DNA of 64,000 nucleotides, taken from NCBI GenBank assembly GCA_037013495.1, contig CM072805.1, positions 41,893,169 through 41,957,168 on the forward strand, read 5' to 3'. The stretch comes from Hippophae tibetana. Its lineage: Eukaryota; Streptophyta; Magnoliopsida; Rosales; Elaeagnaceae. The translations under genes and the position numbers were made by a program. The first letter of the stretch is position 1. Each line of letters opens with the position of its first letter. Positions 33,369 through 47,400 of this stretch are shown here, one piece after another. The notes under the pieces were generated by a model. It made no database searches. It saw only the letters and a list, made by a program, of their open reading frames with translations, and was not told the origin of the DNA.

Positions 33369-36084
33369 TGTTGTGCGAGTTTTCTTCTTCACTGGGTTTT
33401 CTGGCTGTTAAACGGCTCTTGTGAAACTTGCTGGGCTTTATCATTCAGGTCATGTGTCATATCAAAAGGTTAATGGGCCTCCTTTTGAAAGCCAATCTCA
33501 AACGGTGATAATGCATTCGGAATAAAAAATACAATATAATATTTATTTATACCTAATTATATAAAAGATAAAAATAATATATTTAATAATTAAAATATAT
33601 TATTTAAAAAATTATATATATTAAAAAAATAACTTTAATTTTAATTAATTTAGAGTTTAATGTTTTAAGTTTTATATTTAAAATTTAATAATAAAAAAAA
33701 ATATTAATTTATTAATAATATTTTTTATTGTTTAAAATATACCTTTTAATTTATTAATTGGTTATGAATATATAATAATATTTTATAATTTAATTATTAT
33801 TTTTTAATACTTATTTAAAAATAAAATTATTTTAATAAAAATTTAAAATTTTATATAATTATCATACTAAATTAATATTTATGTAATAATATTGACATTA
33901 TTTTTAAGTGTTAGTATACAATGTTATTTAATTTGTTACGAAGATGTTTATATATAAAAATAATTTTTTATTCTTTCAAATTAAATAGTTAATTAATACT
34001 TAATTGAGGAGTGAAGATACATATAACATACATATAAGATATTTCTGTGAGGTTTATATCAATTTAATCAAGTAGGTTTTACAAATATAAATTAAACAAA
34101 TAATATAACGAAAATATAAAATAATATGTTTAATTCAATACACAATAAAAACAACCGATAATTAGAAGAAACAAATTATAATAAACATTAATAATAATGT
34201 GTCTTAAAGACTACTCTCTATATTAGCAACAATTTTAAACAAGATAAACAACTATAATCATGAGAGCCAAGTAAATATACTTGAATCATTAAAGATTTGT
34301 AATGAAATATAATGTAATCAAATCCAAGACTTTATACATAAGAACATATTGATTGAATGATAATTGTATTCTCATAGTATGTAATTAAACAAAACACAAT
34401 AAATTATTATAAAGAATTTAATACCTAATACATTATCAGGATAAGAATATACAAACTCATTGTAGATTCATTGTTAATAAAATTGATATTATGACAATCA
34501 CATGTATTCATTAAAGAGACTTTTATTTATCTTTTTAAGTATATTTTTTACCAATAAAAGATTTGTTGTCGTGATGTGCTTTTTCAATAGATGTCATATA
34601 TAGCAATTTTCACTTCTTCTCCTTGTTCTCTTATCAACTATCACTAATACCAATCATTATTTTTCTCTGTCTCTCTCGTCCTCCACATATAGCTGTGACG
34701 GTTCCTTGTCAAGATTTCTCTCATTTCTGTGCTATTTGACTTACTTATTTTTTAACGCATCAAGCATCAAAAATAGGATGGTTGAGGCTGATTTATTCAA
34801 TGGGATTAAAGAATTTGATTAAGTTTACAATTTTTTTATGTCTATACTTCTTATCATATGCATAAATCTCTTTCTTATTTCATTTAAAAAACTAATATTT
34901 TTATTTTACCCTTTAACACATGATATTATTTTAAACAATAATTCCAAACATAGGATTTTCACTTTTTGTCATTTTATGACAAAAAAATCCATTTTTCTAT
35001 CCTAAAAGACTGACGGTAATTTAGGGCCTATCCTATAAGGACATTAATGACCCCTTTACCCTATATTATATTGGATGTAATGTTGTAAAATGTGTTATGT
35101 TGAAATATAATAATTATTTAACCAGTTATTAAAGGTAACAATTACATTTTGACTATAAGAATATTTTTCCCATTTAAAATAACTTTCACCTTAAAAGTCG
35201 GTCTTTGGTTTCTTTAATGTTCACACGATCAAGATAACAATGAAACAATTTTATTCAAGAACAGAAACCTGAGTGTTCAAAGTACCGCAAGTGTGAGTCA
35301 GCAATATATTTCTAGTCCTCCAGTGCCATGAAAATTAAAGATACTAGTGAAAAAGGACAAACAAAAAACAGTACATACATGCAATATTAAAAGAGATCAA
35401 TTCTCGTGTTTCATTGTATGCTATAAGCCCTTTTTTAGCAGTCTCAATTGCCAATCTCAAGTTGATGAATTTAAGCACTATCAATAAAAACTAGCCACAC
35501 CTATTTGGAAAATGGATGACGAATTTGGGATGAATATTATTTTTCTCCAGCAAAACCAAATGAGCTTAACCTTGTATCATATCCATCCAACAAAACAGTA
35601 AAATAGACGCCAAATTCTGATCACAATACCAATGAAATAAAAAGTTAGTTGAAATCTAATTCTAGCCTTGTGAACAAGGCAAAGTGCAATAACAAAGTAA
35701 ATAAATTTGCAACCGCGGTATTAACAAAGGAAACCATTTCTCTCCCTCATTTTCTTTCAACTCAAGCAACGTCCTATCACTGAGGACATTGCTTGGGTTA
35801 CGGTCAAAGTTCAAAATATTAACAATCCCATAATAACGCCATCACAATTTCAAGTAAATAAAACAAAGTTACAAGAACATGTGTCATCCACAACAAATTC
35901 TCCATATCTCTCCCCATTTTCTTTCGGTTCAAGAATGATTGAAACTGAATAGTTAATTCAGTAGCGGGAGAAAAACAAAAGAAAAAGCATGTGTGAATTA
36001 CATTGACTGTCCACGGCTGAAAAAATCTAGCCACTCTTCCAATGTTATCAAATGTCAAGACAACAAAACTTATGATAAGAGAAT
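33369..36084. other. Intergenic region between eIF(iso)4E and PUR5
   Basis: The part beside 33369 holds the eIF(iso)4E 5' UTR and promoter. From 33520 to 34500 the DNA is extremely AT-rich with no gene. From 35230 to 36084 it is less AT-rich and may be PUR5 3' UTR; a minus-strand AATAAA lies near 35250. I saw no transposon ends. Confidence 0.45.
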
Positions 36085-39000
36085 TCAATGAAAGCTCACT
36101 CCTTCACCATTTATAACTTCACCTATGCGGTAAGCCTTAAATGCTCCGTTTGCATGCTCAAGTATTTTGTTAGCAGCCACTGGACTCACTACTAAAACCA
36201 TTCCAATACCCATATTAAAAGTCCGCCTCATCTCAGCAACTTCTACTCTTCCCACCTAATGTTTGAAATTAAGGAGAGAAATTTAGAAAAAAGTGTCTTT
36301 AATAAGGCATAGAATAAATTTATAAAACTGGGCTACAATCAGAAGTTCATAACTGTTCCCCCCCTCCCTTTTTTTCTTGTTTTGGGGAATGGGGGAAGTC
36401 AACCTCTAATTTCCAAAGAATGTGGCCATAAGCGAAACAAGTTATGTACTTACGCCAAATGAATGTACTCTTACTACCTGTTGGATCCATTTGAAAACTG
36501 CTGGAACTTCCCAGGAGTCCTTGTATACAACAGCTCCAAGACCTTTAGGGAATACTCGAGGTATATTATCTGTAAAACCACCCCCTGTAATGTGGGCTAT
36601 TCCCTTTACCCCTCCTTTGCTGATTAAATCAAGTACCTGTTTTTAAATTAAAAAAAAAAGAAAAAGAAAAAATAAAAGAAAGAAGAATGGAACAGTAATA
36701 TTTCAGAAACAATCGCAGACATTGGGTATGATAAAGGGGACCAAATTAACCTGCTTAACGTAGATTACGGTTGGTGCCATCAAAGCTTCACCCAGAGTAA
36801 GAGCTTGACCTGGGAGTTCGTCTCCCAATGAAAGACCACTGTGAGTCAGAATCCTGTATAGATACATAAGTCATCGAAGTTCAGATATATGATATTCACC
36901 CAATAATATGTCTATTAAAGCAGCACCAACCTTCTTACAAGAGAAAAACCATTCGAATGAACTCCACTGGATGGAAGGCCAATAAGGACATCTCCAGCGA
37001 TAATGTTTTTTCCATCTATAACTGAATCTTTCTTAACAATGCCAACGGCAAAACCACTGATATCATACTCACCATCAGCATAGAAGTCTGGCATCTCGGC
37101 AGTCTGAAAACCAAAAAGAATTCAACGAAATAAAGACAGGATATTGAAATTACGCAAATCTGCATAATTCCTGTGTCCAAGCATAACAGTAGTGTGCTTG
37201 CTTTTGATGTGAGAGATTTAATCAACATATTAGGTAGATTCATTTTTAATTTAACGGACACCCAATATTGAAGAAGTTTGGCAAGGAATAATTCCTAAGA
37301 AATATACTAGATCAAGCACATTTTAGCCATATCCTGCAATATTTATATGTTAATACAAATTTCATTACTACCATTATATGAATCCCATTGACATCAATGT
37401 TGAGCTAAACTTTAATGGCTCAGAAAATTAACCCACCAATTTTACCACCAACATTAAGGATCCCAAATAAAACATGCATCTTTTAAAAGACCTTTCAAAA
37501 ATTCATGTCACTGTAATCGTGTAGCAGAAAACAATTTGACCAAAAAGATTACATGATAAAATTTAGGGGAAAAACAAACAAATTATTAGATTACCTCTCC
37601 ACCTAAAAGCGTGCAGTCTGACAGTTGACAGCCATCAACAATGCCTTTTATAACCTTCAAGACAAAAAGAAAAAAGGTTCTAGTCATTACTTAGTTCCAA
37701 TCTAACCTATTCAATCCAAGTGAAGTCAGCATTCGTTAACTCACCTTTTCTGCAAGATCAACATCAAGGTGACTTGTAGCAAAGTAATCAAGGAAAAACA
37801 AGGGCTTTGCTCCAGAAGTAACAATGTCATTGACACTCATTGCAACCTGCAGTTAATACGAGTTAGGAAACTAAATACTATTGACAAATGAGTTAAAAAA
37901 AATGAATAAGCTTTGAAAGTTACCAAATCAATCCCAATGGTTTCATGGATTCCAGTTTCAAACGCAAGCTTAAGTTTAGTTCCCACCCCATCTGTCCCAG
38001 CTACAAGGTATGAATTGCCTATTCATGCAAACTCCATTAGAAAACTGACTACTGGGTATAGCACAGCATATATCAGAGAGGTTATCTCAACAAGGCATGA
38101 CAATAAGGATCAAACATAGTAGTCCTCCCATTTTCCATGAGAATAAGACAGAAAAAAAGGTACTAAAAGAGTAAAAGTCACATGGCAATAGATGTACTTA
38201 TGAATTCCACAACACCATTTAAACAGAATAACAATGTTACACAACTTTAGTGCCATATGACCCAAGAATCTTAGGTCACGTTTGGTTGGAAAGAATGGAA
38301 TTGGAAATGAAATTGTTTCCACACATTCATACGTTTGGTTGTGTCAAAAGACATAATGGAATAGAAACAATTTCTAAAATATATGGAATTGTTATTCCAC
38401 CATCCTTTTTAGGAATCGTTATTCCATTCCATTGTATAAAAATGTATAATTTCAATTTTGTCCTCAAATCCTAACCCCTAAACCCTAAAATTCAAAAACT
38501 TTTTTTCAGTTTTGACTGAGATATTTGGTGTTGATATGGTGGATCAACAATAGAACTTCATTACCATATATTAATATATGAGTGTTATTTTATATATAAT
38601 ATAAAAGAAAAAATTGTCAAAAATAGTTTTTCTTGTTTTCACTTTTTTTAAAGATTAAATGATATTTTAAGTAATAATTATTTAAAAAAATAATAAATTT
38701 TAGCAATATATTCTTTCTGTCGGATAAAATAACAATTAAATGACATTATTTAAACTTCACTGAACATAGGGATATTAAGATTATATATAATATTTTTCAT
38801 TCCATTCCAATTGTAAATCAAATACTACAATAATAATATTATTACATTTATATTCAATTCCATCACCATTACCCTTCCTATTACTTTTCTATTATGCAAA
38901 CCAAACGTGATAGAATCAAGGAGACAAATTTGCATGTATCAATAAAGGGAAAAACACAATAGAATTTAAGGACTAATAATCTAAAATGAGTTTTGAAATA

Positions 39001-39465
39001 ACTAGTCCATTTTCTTATGGTACAACGAAATTTGTATTATTACAAACATTGCTAATAGGTAAATTTTATTTCATGCCTTCATGACAAAGATTTAAAATAG
39101 AGTTAAAGGCATAGGTTATGTATCATACCAAGAGGGTAAAGACCACCAAAACCTCCAATTCCTGGAGCCATCTTTGCAATCCTCTTAACAAGCTCTGACC
39201 CAGCATCAATATCAACACCAGCATCCTTATATGTAAAACCACCACCAGTACTTGCACTCCCACTAGACTCACTCTTTGATTTTGCAACTGCATGCCTAGT
39301 CCACGAAGCTTCAGAAGCCAAAGAAAGTGACAAGAGTTTATTCGAGCCAGAACCCCATTTGCATTTGCATAGACGACGTTGATTAGGGATGGATTTAGGA
39401 TTAGGTGTGCCCAATACCGCAACACAACGAGACATCTCTGTGGTTGCTTTGAAGCTCATGGTCAT
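36085..39465 (-). CDS. PUR5: Phosphoribosylformylglycinamidine cyclo-ligase (AIR synthase), organellar
   Basis: Eight exons on the minus strand, 39465-39129, 38018-37924, 37846-37745, 37654-37595, 37103-36931, 36853-36751, 36636-36478 and 36255-36085, join in frame to 399 residues. AIR synthase closes the imidazole ring in step 5 of purine synthesis (FGAM plus ATP to AIR). The first 60 or so residues are rich in Ser, Lys and Arg and should target the protein to plastids, and possibly mitochondria. The mature part begins at [15 protein letters not shown]. Signature motifs are [18 protein letters not shown] (118-135), [33 protein letters not shown] across the exon 4/5 junction, [24 protein letters not shown] and [13 protein letters not shown]. 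Nothing is missing relative to the Arabidopsis enzyme (about 389 residues). A small DNA transposon lies in intron 1. Confidence 0.95.
38276..38910. mobile_element. Small non-autonomous DNA transposon (MITE-like) in PUR5 intron 1
   Basis: The ends are inverted repeats: TCACGTTTGGTT at 38276 and AACCAAACGTGA ending at 38910. The next bases on each side (GGAATGG and CCATTCC words) are also complementary in places. The flanks share an imperfect duplication, AGAATCTTAGG on the left and AGAATCAAGG on the right, too degraded to assign a superfamily with certainty. No transposase is encoded. At 635 bp it makes up more than half of the 1,110 bp intron. Confidence 0.6.
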
Positions 39466-41485
39466 GGTGAACAGTAAAAGAAGGGAACCCCGAGAATGAT
39501 AAACGTTGTATGAGCACAATCAAGCGTTCTTCTCTTTTTAGTCTAAACCAAAACCAAAAACAGACCCAGGATTTCAAACAATAAGAAACTGAATCAGAAA
39601 ACGAAAATTGCATATCATATAAAAATAGACAGTCAAAATTTCATCTTCAAATGCAGAATCTTTGAAACTAAATTGCTTCAACTCTTTATAAGAAACAAAT
39701 TAAAAAGATAAAAACTTTAGATTGATCGGTAAAGATTATACACACAAGAGTTAGAATAATATTGATAAAAATAATAAATGAACTAGTTCTCACCTCTTAA
39801 CCAAGTTTGAGTTCTTATTCCAACGCAGTGAGAAAGAGATAGAGCACCGCGAAAGAGAAATAGACGGGAGAGGGCAGACACTGCAAAGCCGGTAGCCACG
39901 AATTCAAAAAAGGCTTTTTGATTCTTTTCAATTCAGGGTTTCCGTTTCTAAGCACTTTTTCTTTCTCTGTTCTCTTTCCCTGTCAATTTTTTTAAAATAA
40001 ATAATTTTTTTAAATAACATATTATACTTAAAAACGCGACCATTTGTGTCGTATTTTAATTGAACAAATCTAATTTAAATCATAAAATTTGTATGATGCA
40101 AATGAAATTAAATTTTAATCAAATTCCAACAAATACAAATAAACTTAAAAAATTAAAATGGGTTTGAGTCAACTTATTAGTCCGAAATAAAATTAAAAAA
40201 ATATAACACGTAAATGTTATAATTTATATACTAAATTAAAAACTTAAAATTTGATTATCACTTTTTTTTTTAATTCTCATCCAATTTAGTTTCACTCCCT
40301 CAACTATTTGTTTTTCCAAGTATCAATAGCAATTATTTCTCCAATATTAACCTTACTTAACATTGTTTCATTTTTTTCCAATAGTTACCCTACATCTAAC
40401 ATTGTTTCATTCTTATCTAATAGTTGTCCAATGTCTATTGAAGTAAGTTAAATTATTTTATGTGCTATCCTAAAAAGATGGTTTTTATTTGTATGATCAC
40501 TTATGATATACTCGAATACACGTACTATGAAAACTTTATATATATGTGGTCTATTTTAGAGAAAAAAAAATTTGTTTAATCTTACTCATATATTTTTTTG
40601 TTCGGTAGGTGGGAAAATTCTATTGAGATTTAGAACTCTTTATTCAAACTATAAGTTTGAACAAAGATACAACGATCTTTGACATTTATATAAGAAGTGT
40701 TTGATGGTGTTTAACTTTATCAAATTTATTTAAAAATAAACTTTTTTGTTTTAAAAATTAACTTTCTTTTAGTTTATTTTTATTAGTTTTCTTGTTTTAT
40801 AATTAAGTAGTTATTATAATATCACTAATGTATATGTGTGAGAAGTTGAATTATCTTTATATATTTTATTATGTATGTAAGTTATTTATTCAATATTAAT
40901 TTACTATTTATTTAAAAGACCAGTTGTAATATTATTTTCTTTACTTTTAGTATTTTATATAATGTTGTTTGAGTTAATAAGTTATAATCATTAAACTTAT
41001 TTTTTTATTTATATAAAAAAACTTAATTAAATAAAAGAATATGTAATTAATAATTCAAAGTAGTTTGAATCATTTTGTACAACTTGTTTGTATTATGTTG
41101 TCTTATATAGAAAGAAGAAATCAATTTGTATTGGGTTTGTCTGGAGTTACTAGATTGGAGTGAGTGATATTGAAGTATTATTCAAAAATCCAATTGATCA
41201 TAATTGGTTGTTAGAATCTCTCGTTGATCACTATATAACAATTGCATATGATAAATTAATACAAAAACAGCTTCAATTTCTCTACAAAATCTACAAAAAA
41301 TTATGATAGACTAGTATTTGCAACAAGAGAGATTGTACAAGTTAGTTTTGGTACAAAGGAGAATATATATGTACAAAAATTGCATCCTTATTCACTTTTC
41401 AATATAAGTCTGATTTATTTATATGATTAAATAATTTGGATGGAAAAATCCATTGATAAATATTTGTAATGGTACTGAAATGTAA
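39466..41485. other. Intergenic region between PUR5 and the CCT gene
   Basis: The PUR5 5' UTR and promoter lie at 39466 to about 39950. A GGTTAAGAG/GTGAGAAC word near 39790 on the minus strand looks like a splice donor for a 5' UTR intron. From 40000 the DNA is AT-rich with no gene. A short imperfect repeat built on AACATTGTTTCATT lies near 40357-40430. The last bases before 41486 are the CCT gene's 3' flank. Confidence 0.45.
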
Positions 41486-44400
41486 TTAATAATTAGACAA
41501 GGAGTGGATTGAGAAGTTGTATTTGAAAGAGTTGACACCAGTGATATGAGAAAATATATCTGAGGAATCAAGCATATTATCATCATCCTCTTTGACAACT
41601 TCCTGCAATATAATTAGACAAAACAAATCAATAAATCTTAATGCATGTATGACATGATGATTGATATATAGATGCTTAGTGAATAAATTAAAAAAATTGC
41701 ACGTTAATTAAGAATGAAGATTAGTTTTGTATTTTAGATTATAAATAAAACTTTAAAATATTTTAAAATTTGTAAAATTTGTAAAAAAAAAAAAATTGTA
41801 AAGGTAATTTATTATCTTAATTTTATCCAAATAATTGTAATTTTAGAACTCATCTATTTGGAGATATTGAAAGTGGTTAATAACGTCTGATGACATAGTT
41901 AACATTTATATTGAACCTCGTTAAATTTTTGGTTTTTTTATTTATCTTCTTTAATATATGTTTTAGTTTCTTTTAGCATTATATTTCCAATAGCATTATT
42001 TTGTCGGACTAGTTTGAGTTCTATTAATTTAAATCATAAGTGAACAGTAACTACTTAGAATAGAGAAAATATACCTGATTTTTCCAACAATTGGTATCAT
42101 CTACCTAGGCATTTGTTTGTATTTCGTTTGTTTGCTATTGGAATATAGTTGTTACTTGTTATAATCTAAAGAAATAGCGGAAAAAAGTCTCTCTTTAACA
42201 AAGGCCAACCATCCATGTCAGGTAAAACAATGGTGATAAATGCAAGGTTCGAGGTGGATAAGTTTGATGGAATTGGTTACTTCGACATGTGACAAGACGA
42301 AGTTCTAGATACTTTGTTTCAACAAGGTTTAAACATCACCATTGAAGAAGAAAAAACAGATGAAGCAGATGAAGTCGAGTGAAAAAATATCAACTGATTG
42401 GCATGTGGTACAATTCGTTTATGTCTCTCAAGAGAAAAAAAAGTACACGTTCATAAAGGAGACATTTGCAAGTAAGTTGTGGAGGGCATTGGAGAACAAG
42501 TTCATAAAGAAGAACGAACAAAATTGGCTCTATTAGAAGAATAAGTTGTTCCATTTTGAATACCTTTCATGTACTATAATAAACGACCACATTAATACTT
42601 TTAATTGATTAATAACATATTTGTTAAATATGGATGAAACTTTTAAAGATAAAGATTTATCCTTGATGTTGTTAGTCTTCATTCTTGGTGAGTTTGATCA
42701 CTTTATTATGAGCTTACTCATTAGGAAGGATAAAGTGTCTTTTGAGAAAGTTTTACACTGTTTTGTATAGTTATAAAATTAGAAAGAAAGATAAAAAAAG
42801 AAAGCATGAATGAAGCAGCTGAGACACTATCTGTAAGAGGGCGTCCACAAACTCAACAAAAAGGAAGGAGAGACAGATCTCATTCAAAAGGAAGGTTTGG
42901 TAAAGATGAATGTTCCTTTTGTCATGAAAAAGGCTATTGGAAGAAAAATTGTCCGAAGTTGCAGAAGAAAGGAAAAGTTGTGTCGTTTGATGCATGTTTA
43001 GCTAAAAGTAATTCAAATTCAGATTTTGCATTGGTTGGTCCTTTAACAGCATCCCATCTTGGTGATTGGATTTTTTATTCAACGTGTACTTTCATGGGTA
43101 ATGATTATCCATGCAAAGTTTTGGGGATTGGTACAATTCGTTTAAAGAATCAAGATGGTTCAATCATAGTCTTGATGAATATTCATTATGTTCCAGATAT
43201 GAAGAAGAATCTCATTATTGTGGGAGTCTTAAAATCAAAAGGCTTCATTGTGACCATGCAAAATGGGGCATTGAAGGTTACTTTACAGCACTTGTGACGA
43301 TGAAAGATGTTCAGAAGAATAACTTGTACTACTACCTTGTTAGTACGGTTATTGGGACAACACCAACAACAGTTTCAGAGGAAGAAAAGGATTCAAAAAC
43401 TAACAAGCTATGGAATATGCATTGGGACATGTTAGTGAAAAAGCTTACAGATTCTTGTAAAGTAAGGCTTGTTAAAAGGCACAAGAACTGACAAGTTGGG
43501 ATTCTGTGATCATTGTGTATTAGGGAAACAGAAAATAGTAAGCTTTGACACTGCATTCCATAATAAAAAGACATCTTGGATTACATTCATACAGATGTGT
43601 AGGGTATAACAAGAACTCCATCCATGAGTGGCAAACATTATTATATCACTTTCGTTGATGACTTCTCTAGAAGAGTTTGGTGTATCTTATAAAGAAGAAG
43701 GATGAAGTGCTAGGAATTTTTCTCAAGTGGAAGAAGATGATCGAGACTCATACTAGTATAAAGATCAAGTGTTTGAGGTATGGTAATGGCACTGAGTATG
43801 CTAACGATCCATTTATGAAAGTTTGTGAAGAAGAAAGGATAGTGCAACACTTCACTATTCGAAAAACACCATAACAGAACGGAGTTACAAAACGTATGAC
43901 CTAGATGTTACTGGATAAGGTTCGATGTATGTTGTCAAATGCTGGGTTAGGCAAGCAGTATTGGCTGAGGTTGTGACGTATGCATGTCATCTTGTCAATC
44001 GTCTACCATCGTCTGCTCTTGAAGGTAAAATTCCTATGGAGGTATAGTTTGAAAAACCTGATAGAGATTACGATTTCTTACATATGTTTGGTTTTATTGC
44101 ATACTATCATGTAACAAAATAAAATTTGGATCTAAGAGTCAAGAAAGCTATTTTTTGAGGATTCTTTCTGGTTCTAAGGGATATCGACTATGGTGCCTTG
44201 AAACGAAAAGGATATTTTTCAGCAAAGATGTTACCTTTGATGAATCTGCCTTACTGAGAAAGGTAACTGAGAATATTGATGACACTTTACAGTAAGCAGA
44301 GTAAACTCCGAAGTAGGTGGAATTTGAAAGCATAATTGTTAATCTAGTTAGTGGAGATAAGACAAAAGTTGATCCTCTATTGGAAGAAGATGAATCAGAT

Positions 44401-47400
44401 GAAGAAGATGTTTTAATCCAAGAACCTCCACAGCAATAAGCAAAAACTACATTTGATAGGCCACGACAACAAAATGTCAAGATGTTTGCTCGATACAAAG
44501 ATATGGAAGATCTACCTGCTCAATTTAAGAATGTGGTGGCCTCTGCACTTTCAGTTATGCATGATGATGTCCCTTTCATATATAAAGAAGCAATCAGAAG
44601 CCCTAAAGTTGAAAGATGGAAAAAAACCATGGAATAAGAAATTTTGTCCTTTCTGAAGAATAAGACATGGAAGTTGACACAACTACCTAAGGGAAATAAG
44701 GCAATTGGCTGCAAATGGGTGTATGTAAAGAAAGAAGGATTTCTTAATAAAACGATGTTCACTACAAGGCAAGGTTGTTGGCTAAGGGCTACGCTTAGAA
44801 GGTGGGAATCGATTATAATGAGGTATTTTCTCATGTTGTAAAACATTCTTCCGTTATAATTTTGTTGGCCTTGGTAGCACATTTGGATTAAGACCTGGTT
44901 CAACTTGATGTGAAAAATGCATTTCTACATGGTGACTTGGAAGAGGAAATCTATATGTCTCAACTAGAAGGGTTAAATGTTGTTGGTAAAGAGAATTGGG
45001 TTTACAAGCTGAAAAAATCGTTATATGAATTGAAGCAATCTCTGAGGCAATGGTAGAAATGATTTGATCAGTTTATGTTGAAGTAGAAGTACACATGATC
45101 ATTATGTGTATTTTTACAAGCTACAAGATGAGTCTTTCATCTATCTCCTAATATGCGTCGATGATGTGTTAATTGCATTGAAAAGCCAAGCATAAATTGA
45201 GAAGTTGAAGACTTAACTTAAGTTAGGAGTTTGAGATGAAAGATTTGGGAAAAGCCAAGAAGATTCTCGGCATAGAGATAAGTAGAGACAGAAAGAAGGG
45301 AAAACTTAGTTTGACCCAGAGTCAATATTTGAAGAAGGTACTACAATGTTTTGGTATGAATGAATAGATAAAACCATATGCAATATGCAATGGTATGTAC
45401 GAGACCTAATATTTCACATGCGATTGGTACTGTAAGCAGGTACATGCATGATCTTGATAAAGGACATTGGTTGGCTATGAAATGGATTCTACGGTATATT
45501 TTAAATACTATAGATGTTGGTTTGGTATTTCAATAGGATAATACTATAGGTCAATGTGCAGTCAAATATTTTGATTCTATCTATACATGAGATTTAGATA
45601 AGTGTCGGTCAACTAATGGTTATGTGTTTACTCTTGCTAGAGCACCAATTATTTGGAAGTCTACTTTGTAATTCATAGTTGCTTTTTCTACTACAAAGGA
45701 AGAGTATATGAAAGTTACAATTACGAGGTTTGCTTGAAGACTTAAGAGTTGGTCAAAAACATATTAAAGTGTTTTGTGATAGTTAGAGTGCTATTCATTT
45801 AGCAAAGAACCAAGTATACCATACATATACAAAGCACATTGATGTTCGTTACCATTTTGTGCGAGAGATTATTGAAGAAAATAGAGTATTAGTTTAGAAG
45901 ATCAATACTATAGAAAATCCCGTAGATATGATGACCAAGGTGGTAACGAAAATCAAGTTCAAATTAACATCCTGAAAATTTGAATTGGTAATAACATCGC
46001 TGATTTAGAGATTAAAGAAATCATTTAAGAATCACTAAGTCGTTAAGGTGAAAATTTATTGTATAACTCCTTAAGGAGCAAATTGAAAGAGTTTCACATT
46101 GATTAGGAATGAATGTGTGTTTTGTATTTTGGGCTATAAATAAATCTCTTTCGTCCACTTCTAAAACATCATAAAATTTATAAATCTTTCTCTCTTTTCT
46201 AAGGGTAATTGATTAGCTCAATTTTACTCAATTAGTTATAATTATTGGAATTTATCAATTTTGAGATAGTAGAAGTGATTAACGACACTAGAGGACATAG
46301 GTAACATTTATACCAAATCTCGTTAAATTTTTGGTGTTTTTATTTATCAATTTTAATATTTCTGTTTTAGTTTCTTTTAGCATTATATTTCCAATAAAGT
46401 TATTTTGTCGGATTAGTTTGAGTTCTATTATTTTAAAATAGGAAAAATATATCCAATTTTTCCAACAATGATGATGATGACGACTTACTTCATCTTCTTT
46501 ATGATCTTCATGATTGCTACTTGGTGTCTCAACACCAAACTCGTCATTCTTTGCAAATCTTCCTCTAACTCTAGGTCTACTGTCTGCTAGTGTTTTGCGG
46601 CACGCATACTGCATAATTAATTATATTGCATGACAAATATATACAATGTCTAGATTGTGGTAGGTTAATTAATTAAAAATACCTTGATTTTCTTGGTGAA
46701 GTTCCTTTCATTCCTTTTCTTCATGTACCTGTGAATCTTCTCTTTTCTCTCTTCAGCGGAGAGCTTTCCAACTTTAAAAGTTTGGTCCCCAGTATTGGGA
46801 ATGTCTTGTGTTAAACAAGTAGTATTTTCAGACTCAATCACCACTTGTTGATTCACTGTACTAAGTCCCTTTACAACATATGTGTATAGATAATTAACAA
46901 TGATTTTAATTAGATTTTTGCAAAGGCTAAGGAAAAAGAAGAGATTACTTAAATGGATTGGATAGTACCTGAAGGTCTCCGCCAGGATTAAATTCCAATT
47001 CTTGTAGTTGTTGAAATTCATAAGCTATGGCATTATTACCAAGAAAACAAGGCGAAGAAGAAGCATTCAAATGCATATAACATGGAATAGACGACAACCA
47101 ATCTTCTTCAATAACTGAAGGCAGTATAAAAGCTCCAATTGATGACAACAAAGCAAATTGGTCTTGTTGGGTTGAATCATGAATTAATGAAGGAGGTTCA
47201 GAAAAGGTGGTAGTGGATGCAGTAGAGATACTAATAGAGCCAGCTGATATACCATTGTCTATGTCTTGTTGTAAATCTATCATATTATTGCCACTTTTGC
47301 TGGTGTTGTTGGCCTTGGCGGCTGTGGTGCTAGTGCTCGTAGTAGTCATGATGGTGGAGCATGTTGGTGTGGTAATTATAGTTGGGGTTGTATCAGTATT

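Larger units (their letters stand above)
41698..46467 (+). mobile_element. Degenerate copia element in intron 4 of the CCT gene
   Basis: LTRs at 41698-42089 and 46093-46467 (392 and 375 bp) enclose gag and pol remnants on the plus strand. A primer-binding site with TTGGTATCAT lies at 42091. The right LTR ends only 21 bp from the exon 4 splice donor at 46488, so the element fills almost the whole 4,883 bp intron; the intron without it would be about 117 bp. No clean 5 bp target duplication (AAAAT versus ATGAT). Confidence 0.85.

Noticed and set aside
33120..33473. Plus-strand frame of 117 codons
   Set aside because: It is antisense to eIF(iso)4E exon 1.
39123..39425. 100-codon minus-strand frame within PUR5 exon 1
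   Set aside because: A frame-shifted shadow of the transit peptide coding sequence.
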